From Treponema sp. (GTDB lineage: Bacteria; Spirochaetota; Spirochaetia; Treponematales; Treponemataceae): DNA of 64,000 bases. Location: assembly GCA_024402695.1 (NCBI GenBank), contig JAKSTG010000004.1, forward strand, positions 62,001 to 126,000. The letters run 5' to 3'. How positions within the stretch are numbered: position 1 is the first letter of the stretch; each line of letters opens with the position of its first letter. The notes under the pieces were generated by a model. That model did not search any database and had not been told where the DNA came from. It saw nothing but the letters and a program-made list of their open reading frames with translations. The translations under genes and the position numbers were made by a program. This document shows positions 8,825-16,907 of the stretch, one piece after another.

Positions 8825-8825
8825 T
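8797..8825 (+). promoter_or_regulatory. Sigma-70-type promoter for deoD
   Basis: TTGTTT (8797-8802), 17 bp, TATAAT (8820-8825). It overlaps the stop codon of the methyltransferase gene and gives a leader of about 30 nt to deoD. Confidence 0.6.
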
Positions 8826-8862
8826 AGAAGAACTTGAATAATTTCTCAGTGGGGGGTGTGAA

Positions 8863-9564
8863 ATGAGTACACATATCAATGCAAAAAAAGGCGATATTGC
8901 GCCTCTGGTTCTTCTTCCGGGTGATCCTCTCAGAGCCAAGTTCATTGCCGAAAATTTCCTTGAAAATCCTGTCTGCTATAATGAAGTCCGCGGAATGCTG
9001 GGCTTTACAGGCACCTACAACGGCAAAAAAGTTTCTGTTCAGGGAACCGGTATGGGCCAGCCGTCACTTTCCATTTATGTACAGGAATTATTCCAGTTTT
9101 ATGATGTAGAAAAGGCAATCCGTGTGGGAACTGCAGGAAGTGTAAGTCCTGATGTTCCTTGCCGCAGTGTAGTTTTGGCTAACGGCGCCTGTACAGATTC
9201 TAGTCTCCAGACTTCCCGTTTCGGATACCGCCATTATTCTCCGGTACCAGATTTTGAGCTTCTGGATACTGCATATCATTCGGCACAGGATCTTGGAATC
9301 AAGACAATTGTTGCTCCATGTGTAAGTTCTGACCGATTCTATGAACCTAACCAGGACTGGAAAATGTGGGCAAAATATGGGGTTGCGGCCATCGAAATGG
9401 AAGCGGCTGAACTTTATACTCTGGCCGCTGAATTCAAGTGCAAGGCTCTTGCAATCCTTACAATCAGTGACAATATTGCTACCGGTGACGCAACATCGGC
9501 CGAAGAAAGACAGAAGACTTTCACGGACATGATGAAACTTGCACTGGAAACGATAACAAAGTAG
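8863..9564 (+). CDS. deoD: Purine-nucleoside phosphorylase, DeoD (hexameric) type
   Basis: Cleaves purine (deoxy)ribonucleosides with phosphate to free base and (deoxy)ribose-1-phosphate. The 233-residue protein matches DeoD throughout: His4 in MSTHIN, the phosphate-binding GDPLRAKFIAE, GTGMGQPS, IRVGTAGSV, the substrate motif IEMEAAELY, and the catalytic Asp in LTISDNIATG. The ribosome site is a run of six G about eight bases before ATG, richer in G than its neighbours. It appears to lead the unit deoD - nucleotidyltransferase - CBS protein - TPR protein. Together with deoC and the pyrimidine phosphorylase elsewhere in the window it forms a scattered nucleoside salvage set. Confidence 0.95.
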   Translation: MSTHINAKKGDIAPLVLLPGDPLRAKFIAENFLENPVCYNEVRGMLGFTGTYNGKKVSVQGTGMGQPSLSIYVQELFQFYDVEKAIRVGTAGSVSPDVPCRSVVLANGACTDSSLQTSRFGYRHYSPVPDFELLDTAYHSAQDLGIKTIVAPCVSSDRFYEPNQDWKMWAKYGVAAIEMEAAELYTLAAEFKCKALAILTISDNIATGDATSAEERQKTFTDMMKLALETITK

Positions 9565-9594
9565 AATATAAAAATCATATAAAGAGGTGGGAAC

Positions 9595-10506
9595 ATGAAA
9601 CCAACATTACTCGTACTTGCAGCCGGAATGGGCAGCCGCTATGGCGGAGTTAAACAGATTGATGCAGTTGGCAAAAACGGAGAATGTCTCCTGGACTTTG
9701 CCTGTTACGATGCAAAGAAAGCAGGTTACGGAAAAGTAGTATTTATCATCAGAAAAGATATTGAAGCTGACTTCCGCACACGTCTTTTTGACCGTGTTGC
9801 AGCAAACTTCGACGCAGAATATGTATTCCAGAACAAAGACAGCCTTTTCACAGAAGAAGAAAAGAAGCTGATTGGTGGTCGCGAGAAGCCATGGGGAACA
9901 ACTCACGCTGTTCTGTGCGCTGAAAAAGCAATCAATACTCCATTCGCTGTAATCAACTCAGACGATTATTACGGACGTGAAGCCTTTGTAAATCTTGGAA
10001 ACTACCTTTCATCGGTATCAAACGATTCAGGTGAACACGCTATGGTAGGTTACGTTCTTGGAAACACAATGAGCCGTAACGGATCTGTAAGCCGCGGTGT
10101 TTGTACTGTAGCAGACGAAAAACTTGTTTCAATCGTAGAAAACCTGAAGATTTACTACGACGAAGGAGACAAAATCGTTTCTGAAATTGACGGCGGAAAG
10201 AAACCTATGACAGGAAAAGAATGGGTAAGCATGAATCTTTTCGGATTCACACCAAAAGCTTTTGAACAGTTCAACCTGTCTTGGGAAGAATTCAAGAAAC
10301 ACAGCATTACTGAACCAAAGAAGGAATGTCTTCTTCCTGTTTCTGCATCAGAAATCATTCAGCAGAACAAGGGAATCATCAAATTCTTTACATCAAGTGA
10401 AACCTGGTTCGGTATGACATATCCTGAAGACCGTGAACTGGTTAAACAGGAAATTGCAAACAAGATTAAAGCAGGTTACTATCCTGAAAATCTTTGGGAA
10501 AACTAA
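9595..10506 (+). CDS. Sugar-phosphate nucleotidyltransferase-like protein
   Basis: A 303-residue NTP-transferase-fold protein. The N-terminal loop LAAGMGSRYGGVKQ (residues 8-21) is the nucleotide-binding signature of NDP-sugar pyrophosphorylases, and INSDDYYG (about residue 122) holds the metal-binding Asp. The usual KP motif after the G-rich loop is replaced by KQ, as in an uncharacterised subgroup often found near sugar kinases. It likely joins a sugar phosphate to a nucleotide, but the substrate is unknown. AGAGGTGGG precedes the ATG. Its stop shares one base with the ATG of the next gene (TAATG), a sign of translational coupling. Confidence 0.8.
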   Translation: MKPTLLVLAAGMGSRYGGVKQIDAVGKNGECLLDFACYDAKKAGYGKVVFIIRKDIEADFRTRLFDRVAANFDAEYVFQNKDSLFTEEEKKLIGGREKPWGTTHAVLCAEKAINTPFAVINSDDYYGREAFVNLGNYLSSVSNDSGEHAMVGYVLGNTMSRNGSVSRGVCTVADEKLVSIVENLKIYYDEGDKIVSEIDGGKKPMTGKEWVSMNLFGFTPKAFEQFNLSWEEFKKHSITEPKKECLLPVSASEIIQQNKGIIKFFTSSETWFGMTYPEDRELVKQEIANKIKAGYYPENLWEN

Positions 10507-11294
10507 TGTTTGGAAGAAAAAAGAAAAAGGCACCGGCTTCCGACGCGGAAGCCCTGCAACAGGAAATCCTGAACGAAGAAAAACAGGATATGATTCAGGG
10601 GGTAGAGGACCTTTCCACTACAGCCGTAAAAGAAGTTATGATTCCTCGTATCGATGTAGAATTTGTTTCTGCAGATACACCGCAGGATGAACTGCTTCAG
10701 AAAATTGTAACTTCGGGGCATTCCCGTTTTCCGGTTTATGCCGATTCAATCGACAACGTTATTGGGGTTCTTTACGTAAAGGACCTTCTGAAGCTCTTTG
10801 CAAACAAAGAAGAACTGGATTTACAAAAAATCATCCGTAAAGCCTATTTTGTTCCTGAATCAAAAAGAATTGACTCCCTGTTAAGGGAATTCAAACGTCA
10901 TCACCTTCACATTGCCATTGCAATTGATGAATACGGTGGAATTTCCGGAATCATCACAATGGAAGATATTATTGAAGAAATCGTCGGAGACATTCAGGAC
11001 GAATTCGACAAAGAAAAAGAAGATGTTCTTACAGTCGGAAATAATATATGGCTTTGTGATGCCCGCGTAGATCTGGATGACCTGAACGAAAAAATGGAAG
11101 CAGATTTCCCTAACGAAGAATTTGATTCTCTTGGTGGATTTGTTTTTGACATTTTCGGAAAGGTTCCTGTTAAATACGAAAAAGCTTCATGGAAAAACTA
11201 TGATTTCATAGTTCAGGACATGGAAGGTCACAGAATCAACGTTATTAAAGTTATCAAAAAGGATACTGACGAAGCTGATGAAAAATCGGAATAA
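10506..11294 (+). CDS. CorC/HlyC-like CBS-domain protein
   Basis: The 262-residue protein has two CBS domains (about residues 40-165; PRIDVEFVSADTP and IDEYGGISGIITMEDIIEEIVGDI are typical) and a C-terminal CorC_HlyC domain (DDLNEKMEADFPNEEFDSLGG). It is the short, soluble form, without the DUF21 membrane domain. Proteins of this type are linked to magnesium/cobalt efflux and to hemolysin-annotated families; CBS pairs bind adenine nucleotides. The ATG at 10506 overlaps the previous stop by one base and is preferred to an in-frame TTG 12 bases upstream. The coding region overlaps the next gene by 17 bp. Confidence 0.85.
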   Translation: MFGRKKKKAPASDAEALQQEILNEEKQDMIQGVEDLSTTAVKEVMIPRIDVEFVSADTPQDELLQKIVTSGHSRFPVYADSIDNVIGVLYVKDLLKLFANKEELDLQKIIRKAYFVPESKRIDSLLREFKRHHLHIAIAIDEYGGISGIITMEDIIEEIVGDIQDEFDKEKEDVLTVGNNIWLCDARVDLDDLNEKMEADFPNEEFDSLGGFVFDIFGKVPVKYEKASWKNYDFIVQDMEGHRINVIKVIKKDTDEADEKSE

Positions 11295-13383
11295 CCTGAA
11301 AAGAACTGCAGCCTGTTTCCTTGTTTTTGCATCTTTGGCATGTCTTCCGGCTCAGGCAAAGACTGCCCGTTCTTATTACGACAAAGGATTCGACGCAGAA
11401 AGTACTGAAGACTGGCACACAGCAACCCAGAATTACATGGAAGCTGTAAGAATAAATCCTGCATTTGCTGATGCATGGTTTCATCTTTCACGGGTTTCCT
11501 ACCTTCTTGGAGAACCAGAACTGGCCCTTCAGTATCTGGAAAATGCAGAAAAAATCGAAAAAACTGATTCTCGTATTCTGAATCTGAAAGGATTGATTTA
11601 TCTTTCTTTGGGACAGACAGAAAATGCTTCTGCCATTTTTGAACAGATTCTTACAGCTTATCCAAATGATGTTTCTGCTCATTTCGGTCTCGCTGAACTT
11701 CAGCTTGCTGGGGGACGTTTTTCCGGGGCTAAAAAAGAATATGAAGAAGCCTTGAAACGCCAGGGTGATAATAAAAAAGCACTTCTTTCTCTGGCACTCC
11801 TTTGTGCCTATACAAATGATTTTTCAGCTTCGCAGGATTATCTCCGCAGAGCTCTTGCTTATTATTCAAGCGATGCAAACGTTCACTATCTTTCGGCTCT
11901 CATTGCCTGTATGAAAGGTGACCTTCAGTCTGCAGAAACTCAAGTTCGCATTGCTGTTGAACTGAACAAGAATTATACAGAAGGTTACCGCCTTCTTTCT
12001 CAGGTCCTTTATTACGAAGGAAAATATGATGAAGCAATTGACCTTTGTGATTATCAGATTTCAAAAGACCGTAACGAACCTTTGAACTGGTATCTTAAAG
12101 GGCTTGCACAGAAAAAGCAGGGCAGAGCTGCCGATGCTGTAGCCACCTGGTCAAAAGGGCTTGAGGTTGCACCTCAGGACGAAATCATGCGCATGACAAT
12201 GGAACTGGAAGTTCGTGATTCTCTGGAACTAGAAGATGCCCGCAGAAAGGCATGGGCTGGTTATCACGTGAACATTGCTGACCAGTGCGCAGAACGCTAT
12301 GACGGAACCGGAGCCAGCTATGAATACCAGAGGGCTTTGCGTATTGATCCGTTGAACAGAAAAGCCCGTATGGCTTATGCCAATATGCTTGAACTGAACG
12401 GAATGCACGAACTGTATCTGGAACAGCTGAAATTTGTTCAGGATTTTTCAGAACCAGGTTCTGTTAAAGTTTCAAAAAGATCTGAAACCTTCCTTAAAGA
12501 TACAATCGAAGCTTACGACTCTCTTCTTTCGGAAACTCTTGCTAAGAAGTGGGATATCCAGTCTTTCTATCTTGATAAAATCAGATGGAAGATTGCCGTG
12601 TTCTACGAAGACCGTCCAATGAACTTCGTTCATGCAGAAGGGGATTATCTTACAGCGGTTGCCGCCAGTGACATTTTCTCAGGCGTTGCCCAGACTTCAG
12701 TAAAAACTCAGGGTTCTCCAGTTTCTGGTTACGGCGAAGCGTTCAGAAAAGCCCGCACCAACGGATACGATTATTTTGTGATTCTTTCTCTTGAAGAAGG
12801 GAAGGACGACATGACTCTTAATGCTGTAATGTATTCGGCAAGAACCGGAACAGAAACAGAAAAGATGTCTTTTTACGCTACAGGCAACAACCGCTATACA
12901 ACTGTCCTCAGACGTTTCCGTACAGCAGTTCTTGAAAACCTGCCTGTCCGCGGAAAAATTATCCGCCGCAAGGCAAAGTCTGTAATTGTGGACCTTGGAA
13001 AATCGGAACACATCCTGAATGGGGCTGTTTTCCAGATTATTCGCAAAGGAAAGATTTCTACTGCCGATACAGGAACCGGTCTTTCTTACCGTGATGACGA
13101 TATCCTTGGAACAATCGAAATTACTGACTGCGGTGAAGAGATTTCAGAAGGAATCATTTCTATCAATGGTTTCTATGACAAAATAAACGATGATGACGAA
13201 GTAGTTCTTATAAGTCTGCCTGAAATAAAATCAGACGCTGCAATTGATACAGCGCCTGTTGCAGATGCAAAGGGAAATGTTGTTGTAAATCAGAAACCTG
13301 ATTCAGCAAATCCTTTGAACGCAGAAATCAGAAGAGCGGTAAGTCATCCGGCAGTTCTTGATCTGATTCAGAGCATTTACTAG
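11278..13383 (+). CDS. Exported TPR-repeat protein
   Basis: A 701-residue protein with an export signal (basic start, then a hydrophobic stretch to about residue 27; AQA is a likely signal peptidase I site, although SLAC at 19-22 could be a relaxed spirochaete lipobox). Residues 30 to about 290 are tandem tetratricopeptide repeats with the usual W/Y-G-Y-A-P pattern (NPAFADAWFHLSRV, LNLKGLIYLSLGQ, HFGLAELQLAGG). A second TPR-like stretch is near 330-400. The C-terminal 250 residues carry no family I recognise. It is translationally coupled to the CBS gene by a 17-bp overlap. It is probably a periplasmic scaffold, function unknown. Confidence 0.75.
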   Translation: MKNRNNLKRTAACFLVFASLACLPAQAKTARSYYDKGFDAESTEDWHTATQNYMEAVRINPAFADAWFHLSRVSYLLGEPELALQYLENAEKIEKTDSRILNLKGLIYLSLGQTENASAIFEQILTAYPNDVSAHFGLAELQLAGGRFSGAKKEYEEALKRQGDNKKALLSLALLCAYTNDFSASQDYLRRALAYYSSDANVHYLSALIACMKGDLQSAETQVRIAVELNKNYTEGYRLLSQVLYYEGKYDEAIDLCDYQISKDRNEPLNWYLKGLAQKKQGRAADAVATWSKGLEVAPQDEIMRMTMELEVRDSLELEDARRKAWAGYHVNIADQCAERYDGTGASYEYQRALRIDPLNRKARMAYANMLELNGMHELYLEQLKFVQDFSEPGSVKVSKRSETFLKDTIEAYDSLLSETLAKKWDIQSFYLDKIRWKIAVFYEDRPMNFVHAEGDYLTAVAASDIFSGVAQTSVKTQGSPVSGYGEAFRKARTNGYDYFVILSLEEGKDDMTLNAVMYSARTGTETEKMSFYATGNNRYTTVLRRFRTAVLENLPVRGKIIRRKAKSVIVDLGKSEHILNGAVFQIIRKGKISTADTGTGLSYRDDDILGTIEITDCGEEISEGIISINGFYDKINDDDEVVLISLPEIKSDAAIDTAPVADAKGNVVVNQKPDSANPLNAEIRRAVSHPAVLDLIQSIY

Positions 13384-13398
13384 TTTCTGAAAAATTTC

Positions 13399-14289
13399 TT
13401 AAAGTTCCAGGTGATCCAGGGAAGATTCAAGCCAGCGTTTGCTTTCTTCCGGGAAATATTCCTGGACTTTTACAAAGGCCCTTACGGCATTTTCAAAATC
13501 CCCTGTGAAATAATAAGATTCTCCAAGATAGAAAAGAGAACGGTTTTCTACTGCCAGAGTAATGTTTGTACCTGTCAGTTTTTTAAGCATTTCAATTGAA
13601 GCTTCGTAATCTCTTGGTGCAAAATAGCCGGTAAGAATCTGGAAAAGATAGTAGGCATCTCCGCGTTCTGGGGAAATCATGTCTTCTTCAAAGAAGTATG
13701 GTTCAAGCCAGGTTTCTTCTTTTTTTGATTTGATTCCAAGACTTGCGGCTTTGTCGGAGGCTTCTTTTGAGATCTGAGTTTCAGTTCCGTTTATGCCTTC
13801 AATAAGGTCCAGAATTGGAAGAGGTGTTTCTCGTGGAGTTCCTTCCGGATAAGCTTTTTTCTCGCTTTTCTTTGTTTTTGTTACCGGATTTTTCTTTTTT
13901 GCTTCTACGTGAACTCCAGTTACAGTTGCGTTCATGGAAGGCAGAATCAGGTTGCAGCATTCATCAGTAAAAGAAATGACTGCGTAAAAATAATCATTGA
14001 AATCTTTTACAGTATCTGTGTATCCGGTGGCAGTTGGCCCCAGCTGAGCCAGGAAAGTTGCCTTGTTAATATCATCAAATACCTGAAAAGGCATAGTATT
14101 TCTATAAATGAGGTATTTTGTAACCGGTTTTTCGGTGGCCACAGGATTAACCCACATAATGTTGATTTTTGTGCCGTTTGCGTATTCTGCGTTGATATTT
14201 GTCACTACAGGACTGTCCAGACAGAAAGCAGAAACCATGAAAAAAGCGAAAAGAACGGCAAAAAATGATTTTTTTGTTTTTGCATTCAT
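13399..14289 (-). CDS. Exported FnIII/TPR-like protein, sigma-28 promoter
   Basis: A 296-residue protein with an N-terminal signal sequence (residues 1 to about 24). Residues 26-125 look like a fibronectin type III domain (SPVVTNINAEY, INIMWVNP, YLIYRNTMPF). A lysine-rich linker follows (KKKNPVTKTKKSEKKA), and the C-terminal 90 residues resemble TPR units (RSLFYLGESYYFTGDFENAV). It is likely periplasmic; function unknown. It faces the LysM gene across 37 bp, and a perfect sigma-28 -10 box GCCGATAA ends 7 bases before its ATG, so it may belong to the motility regulon and have a leaderless mRNA. Its 3' end is 15 bp from the convergent TPR gene. Confidence 0.65.
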   Translation of the reverse strand: MNAKTKKSFFAVLFAFFMVSAFCLDSPVVTNINAEYANGTKINIMWVNPVATEKPVTKYLIYRNTMPFQVFDDINKATFLAQLGPTATGYTDTVKDFNDYFYAVISFTDECCNLILPSMNATVTGVHVEAKKKNPVTKTKKSEKKAYPEGTPRETPLPILDLIEGINGTETQISKEASDKAASLGIKSKKEETWLEPYFFEEDMISPERGDAYYLFQILTGYFAPRDYEASIEMLKKLTGTNITLAVENRSLFYLGESYYFTGDFENAVRAFVKVQEYFPEESKRWLESSLDHLEL

Positions 14290-14292
14290 ATC

Positions 14293-14319
14293 TAAATTAT
14301 CGGCAGAATTTGCCGATAA
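14293..14319 (+). promoter_or_regulatory. Sigma-28 promoter, plus strand (LysM gene)
   Basis: TAAA (14293-14296), 15 bp, GCCGATAA (14312-14319) is an exact match to the FliA consensus. The ATG of the LysM gene begins 8 bases after the box, so the start codon is at or near +1. Confidence 0.7.
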
Positions 14320-14323
14320 TAGA
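14297..14323 (-). promoter_or_regulatory. Sigma-28 promoter, minus strand (FnIII/TPR gene)
   Basis: GCCGATAA reads on the minus strand from 14304 to 14297. The -35 position 15 bp away is TCTA, only half of TAAA. The two -10 boxes are the arms of one palindrome (14297-14305 and 14311-14319). The spacing to the ATG is 7 bases on each side, so the two genes mirror each other. Confidence 0.55.
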
Positions 14324-14326
14324 AGT

Positions 14327-15223
14327 ATGAAAATTTTTAGAAAAGCATTAATTATCCTTTTGATTTCCTCTTCGTTTCTTTTTGCTGATGAAACTTATGA
14401 AGTTCAGAAAGGGGACACTCTTTACTCAATCAGCCGGAAATACCAGATTACAGTTGCAGAGCTTCGTGCCGCCAACAATCTGAAAGAAAAGGATGTTCTT
14501 AAAGCGGGACAGAAACTTGTTATTCCAACTGCAGATATTGGAACAGCTGCCGCTCTTTCTTCAAACAAGACACCTTCTAAGGTAAAACAGGAAATTGCGC
14601 CAGTTTCGGAAGTATACATTGTTCAGAAAGGGGATACTTTCTACAGTCTGGCACGTAAAAACGGCATGACTGTAGCTGATCTTCTTGCCCTGAACAAACT
14701 GGACTCAAATGCGGTTCTTAAAGTAGGACAGAAGCTGAAAATCGCAAAATCAGGCGAAATTGCAATCAAACCTGTGGAACCTAAACCTGCAGAAGAAATC
14801 CAGATTGCCGTAACTCCGGAAAAGGCTCCTGACACAAGAAATTACGGAACAACAACAACTGCCGACAGTTCAACTTCATGGCCGGTAAAAAATCCAAAAA
14901 TCACTTATATAAACGGTAAAGTAAGCGGGGTTCAGCTGGCCTGTGCCTCAAATGAAACAGTAGTAGCTGTCCGCGAAGGCACTGTAATGTATGTTGGTAT
15001 GTATCGCGGCTTTGGGCAGGTACTTTTTGTTCAGTCTAAAACAGGACTTATTTATGCCTATACAGGACTTGGTAACGTTTCTGTAAAGAAAGGGGACTAT
15101 GTAAACTTCGGTAGTAACGTAGGAAGTGCGGGAGTAGACTCAATAAAGGGAACTCCACAGATTACTTTCATGGTTTTCCAGAACGGAAAAGCAATAGATC
15201 CTGCTAAAGCACCACGCGGCTAA
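14327..15223 (+). CDS. Double-LysM protein with degenerate M23/LytM domain
   Basis: A 298-residue exported protein: signal peptide (residues 1-20), LysM domain 1 (YEVQKGDTLYSISRKY), LysM domain 2 (YIVQKGDTFYSLARKN), a Pro/Glu-rich linker, then a LytM/M23-like fold (about 180-298). The M23 zinc ligands are gone: the family HxH is replaced by QIT in TPQITFMVF, and no H-x3-D is present. It therefore should bind peptidoglycan but not cut it, as EnvC/NlpD-type amidase activators do. The start at 14327 is set by the signal peptide; upstream in-frame codons lie inside the divergent gene. It has a perfect sigma-28 promoter and a strong terminator downstream. Confidence 0.83.
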   Translation: MKIFRKALIILLISSSFLFADETYEVQKGDTLYSISRKYQITVAELRAANNLKEKDVLKAGQKLVIPTADIGTAAALSSNKTPSKVKQEIAPVSEVYIVQKGDTFYSLARKNGMTVADLLALNKLDSNAVLKVGQKLKIAKSGEIAIKPVEPKPAEEIQIAVTPEKAPDTRNYGTTTTADSSTSWPVKNPKITYINGKVSGVQLACASNETVVAVREGTVMYVGMYRGFGQVLFVQSKTGLIYAYTGLGNVSVKKGDYVNFGSNVGSAGVDSIKGTPQITFMVFQNGKAIDPAKAPRG

Positions 15224-15250
15224 GGAAAGACTTAGCAGCCTGTAGAGAAA

Positions 15251-15280
15251 AGCGGTTCCTTCGGGGACTGCTTTTTTTTT
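15251..15280 (+). terminator. Rho-independent terminator of the LysM gene
   Basis: AGCGGTTCC and GGGACTGCT pair over 9 bp with two G-U pairs around a TTCG tetraloop, followed by nine T. Confidence 0.85.
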
Positions 15281-15288
15281 ACCCCTCA

Positions 15289-15317
15289 TTTATTAAAATC
15301 TAAAAATATTGTATAAT
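15289..15317 (+). promoter_or_regulatory. Probable promoter of glyQS
   Basis: TATAAT at 15312-15317 with a weak TTTATT 17 bp upstream. The leader holds a small hairpin (CCGCT 15339-15343 with AGCGG 15353-15357) just before the AAAGGAG ribosome site. Confidence 0.45.
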
Positions 15318-15372
15318 TATGCAATTATATTAAAATTCCGCTGCAAGCCGGTAGCGGTAAAGGAGATAAAAA

Positions 15373-16836
15373 ATGGCAAACGAAAAAGATGAGCACGCAT
15401 GTACTCTGGACAAGATCATTAGTCTTTGTAAAAGACGCGGTTTTGTTTATCAGGCATCAGAAATTTACGGTGGTCAGGCAGGTGCATGGGATTACGGTCC
15501 TTTAGGCGTTGAATTCAAAAGAAACATTCAGAATGAATGGTGGCACTACATGACTCAGCTTCATGATGATGTTGTTGGACTTGATTCCGCAATTTTCCAG
15601 CACCACACAACATGGAAAGCTTCAGGACACGCTGATCACTTCTCTGATCCTATGATTGACTGTCTTGAATGTCAGGCTCGTCACCGTGCAGATAAAATGA
15701 TTGAAGACTATGTAGCAGCAAATCCAGACAAAGATCCTGGAAAACCTGTTGATACAATGTCTCATGAAGAAATGGAAAACTACATCAAGGGAAACATCAA
15801 CTGTCCTGTTTGTGGAAGCAAAGAAAGAAAATATACAGCAGTTCGCGAATTCAACCTTATGTTCAAAACATACCAGGGACCAATCGCTGACGAATCACAC
15901 CTTATTTACCTTCGTCCTGAAACATGTCAGGGAATCTTCACAGATTTCAAAAACATCGTTCAGTCAAACCGCATGAAAGTTCCTTTCGGTGTTGCACAGG
16001 TTGGTAAATCATTCCGTAACGAAATTATCTTCAAGAACTTCATTTTCCGTACAGCTGAATTTGAACAGATGGAAATGGAATATTTCTGTAAACCAGGTAC
16101 AGAAGATGAAACATTCCAGAGATGGCGTGATGACCGCTGGAAGTTCTACCTGAAGTACGGTATCCCAGAAGCACAGCTTAAATGGCACCACCACGACAAG
16201 CTGGCTCACTATGCTAAAGATGCTTACGATATCACATATAACTTCCCAATCGGTTTCGAAGAAATCGAAGGTATCCACTCACGTACTGACTTCGACCTTA
16301 GCCAGCACATGGAATACTCTAAGAAAGATATGTCTTACATCGATCCTGATGATCCAAAATGCCGCTATGTTCCATACGTTGTTGAAACATCTGCTGGTCT
16401 TAACCGTAACTTCCTTATGTTCCTTTGTGAAGCATATGAAGAACAGAATGTTGGAACAGACGGAAAAGATGATTACCGTACAGTTCTTCACCTGCATCCA
16501 AAGCTTGCACCTATCACAGTTGCAGTTCTGCCACTTATGAAGAAAGACGGTCTTGCTGAAAAAGCAAAGGAAATCCAGAATCTTCTTAAAGAAAACTTTG
16601 TTACAGACTACGACCAGAGTGGTACAGTTGGTAAACGTTACCGCCGTCAGGACGAAGTTGGTACTCCATTCTGTGTAACAGTAGACTACGATACAATGGA
16701 CAGCGCAAGTGAAAACTTCGAAACTGTAACAGTTCGTAACCGTGACACAATGGAACAGGAACGCGTAAAGGTTTCTGAACTTAACGGATATCTTTTCAAC
16801 GCTATTGCTAACTACAAACCTGTAGTACGCAACTAA
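15373..16836 (+). CDS. glyQS: Glycyl-tRNA synthetase, single-chain (alpha2) type
   Basis: This class II synthetase charges tRNA-Gly. The 487-residue protein is the eukaryote/archaea-like dimeric form, not the alpha2beta2 GlyQ/GlyS enzyme. Evidence is the N-terminal CKRRGFVYQASEIYGG, WDYGPLGVEFK, the class II motif 2 region GKSFRNEIIFKNFIFRTAEFE, and motif 3 ETSAGLNRNFL. CLEC and CPVCGS pairs in the insertion (residues 97-100 and 138-143) could bind zinc. The anticodon-binding domain is at the C-terminus. The gene has AAAGGAG before ATG, its own promoter and a strong terminator. Codon use is even and highly biased, as in well-expressed genes. Confidence 0.96.
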   Translation: MANEKDEHACTLDKIISLCKRRGFVYQASEIYGGQAGAWDYGPLGVEFKRNIQNEWWHYMTQLHDDVVGLDSAIFQHHTTWKASGHADHFSDPMIDCLECQARHRADKMIEDYVAANPDKDPGKPVDTMSHEEMENYIKGNINCPVCGSKERKYTAVREFNLMFKTYQGPIADESHLIYLRPETCQGIFTDFKNIVQSNRMKVPFGVAQVGKSFRNEIIFKNFIFRTAEFEQMEMEYFCKPGTEDETFQRWRDDRWKFYLKYGIPEAQLKWHHHDKLAHYAKDAYDITYNFPIGFEEIEGIHSRTDFDLSQHMEYSKKDMSYIDPDDPKCRYVPYVVETSAGLNRNFLMFLCEAYEEQNVGTDGKDDYRTVLHLHPKLAPITVAVLPLMKKDGLAEKAKEIQNLLKENFVTDYDQSGTVGKRYRRQDEVGTPFCVTVDYDTMDSASENFETVTVRNRDTMEQERVKVSELNGYLFNAIANYKPVVRN

Positions 16837-16841
16837 TTATT

Positions 16842-16907
16842 TCCCGCAAAAACGCAGATTTCTTCTGGTTTTCAGTAGAATCTGCGGTAATTGCGGGACT
16901 TTTTTTT
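16842..16907 (+). terminator. Two-level terminator between glyQS and the AKR gene
   Basis: The outer arms TCCCGCAA (16842-16849) and TTGCGGGA (16891-16898) enclose inner arms CGCAGATT and AATCTGCG. Eight T follow (16900-16907). The U-tract ends directly at the ATG of the next gene. Confidence 0.85.
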
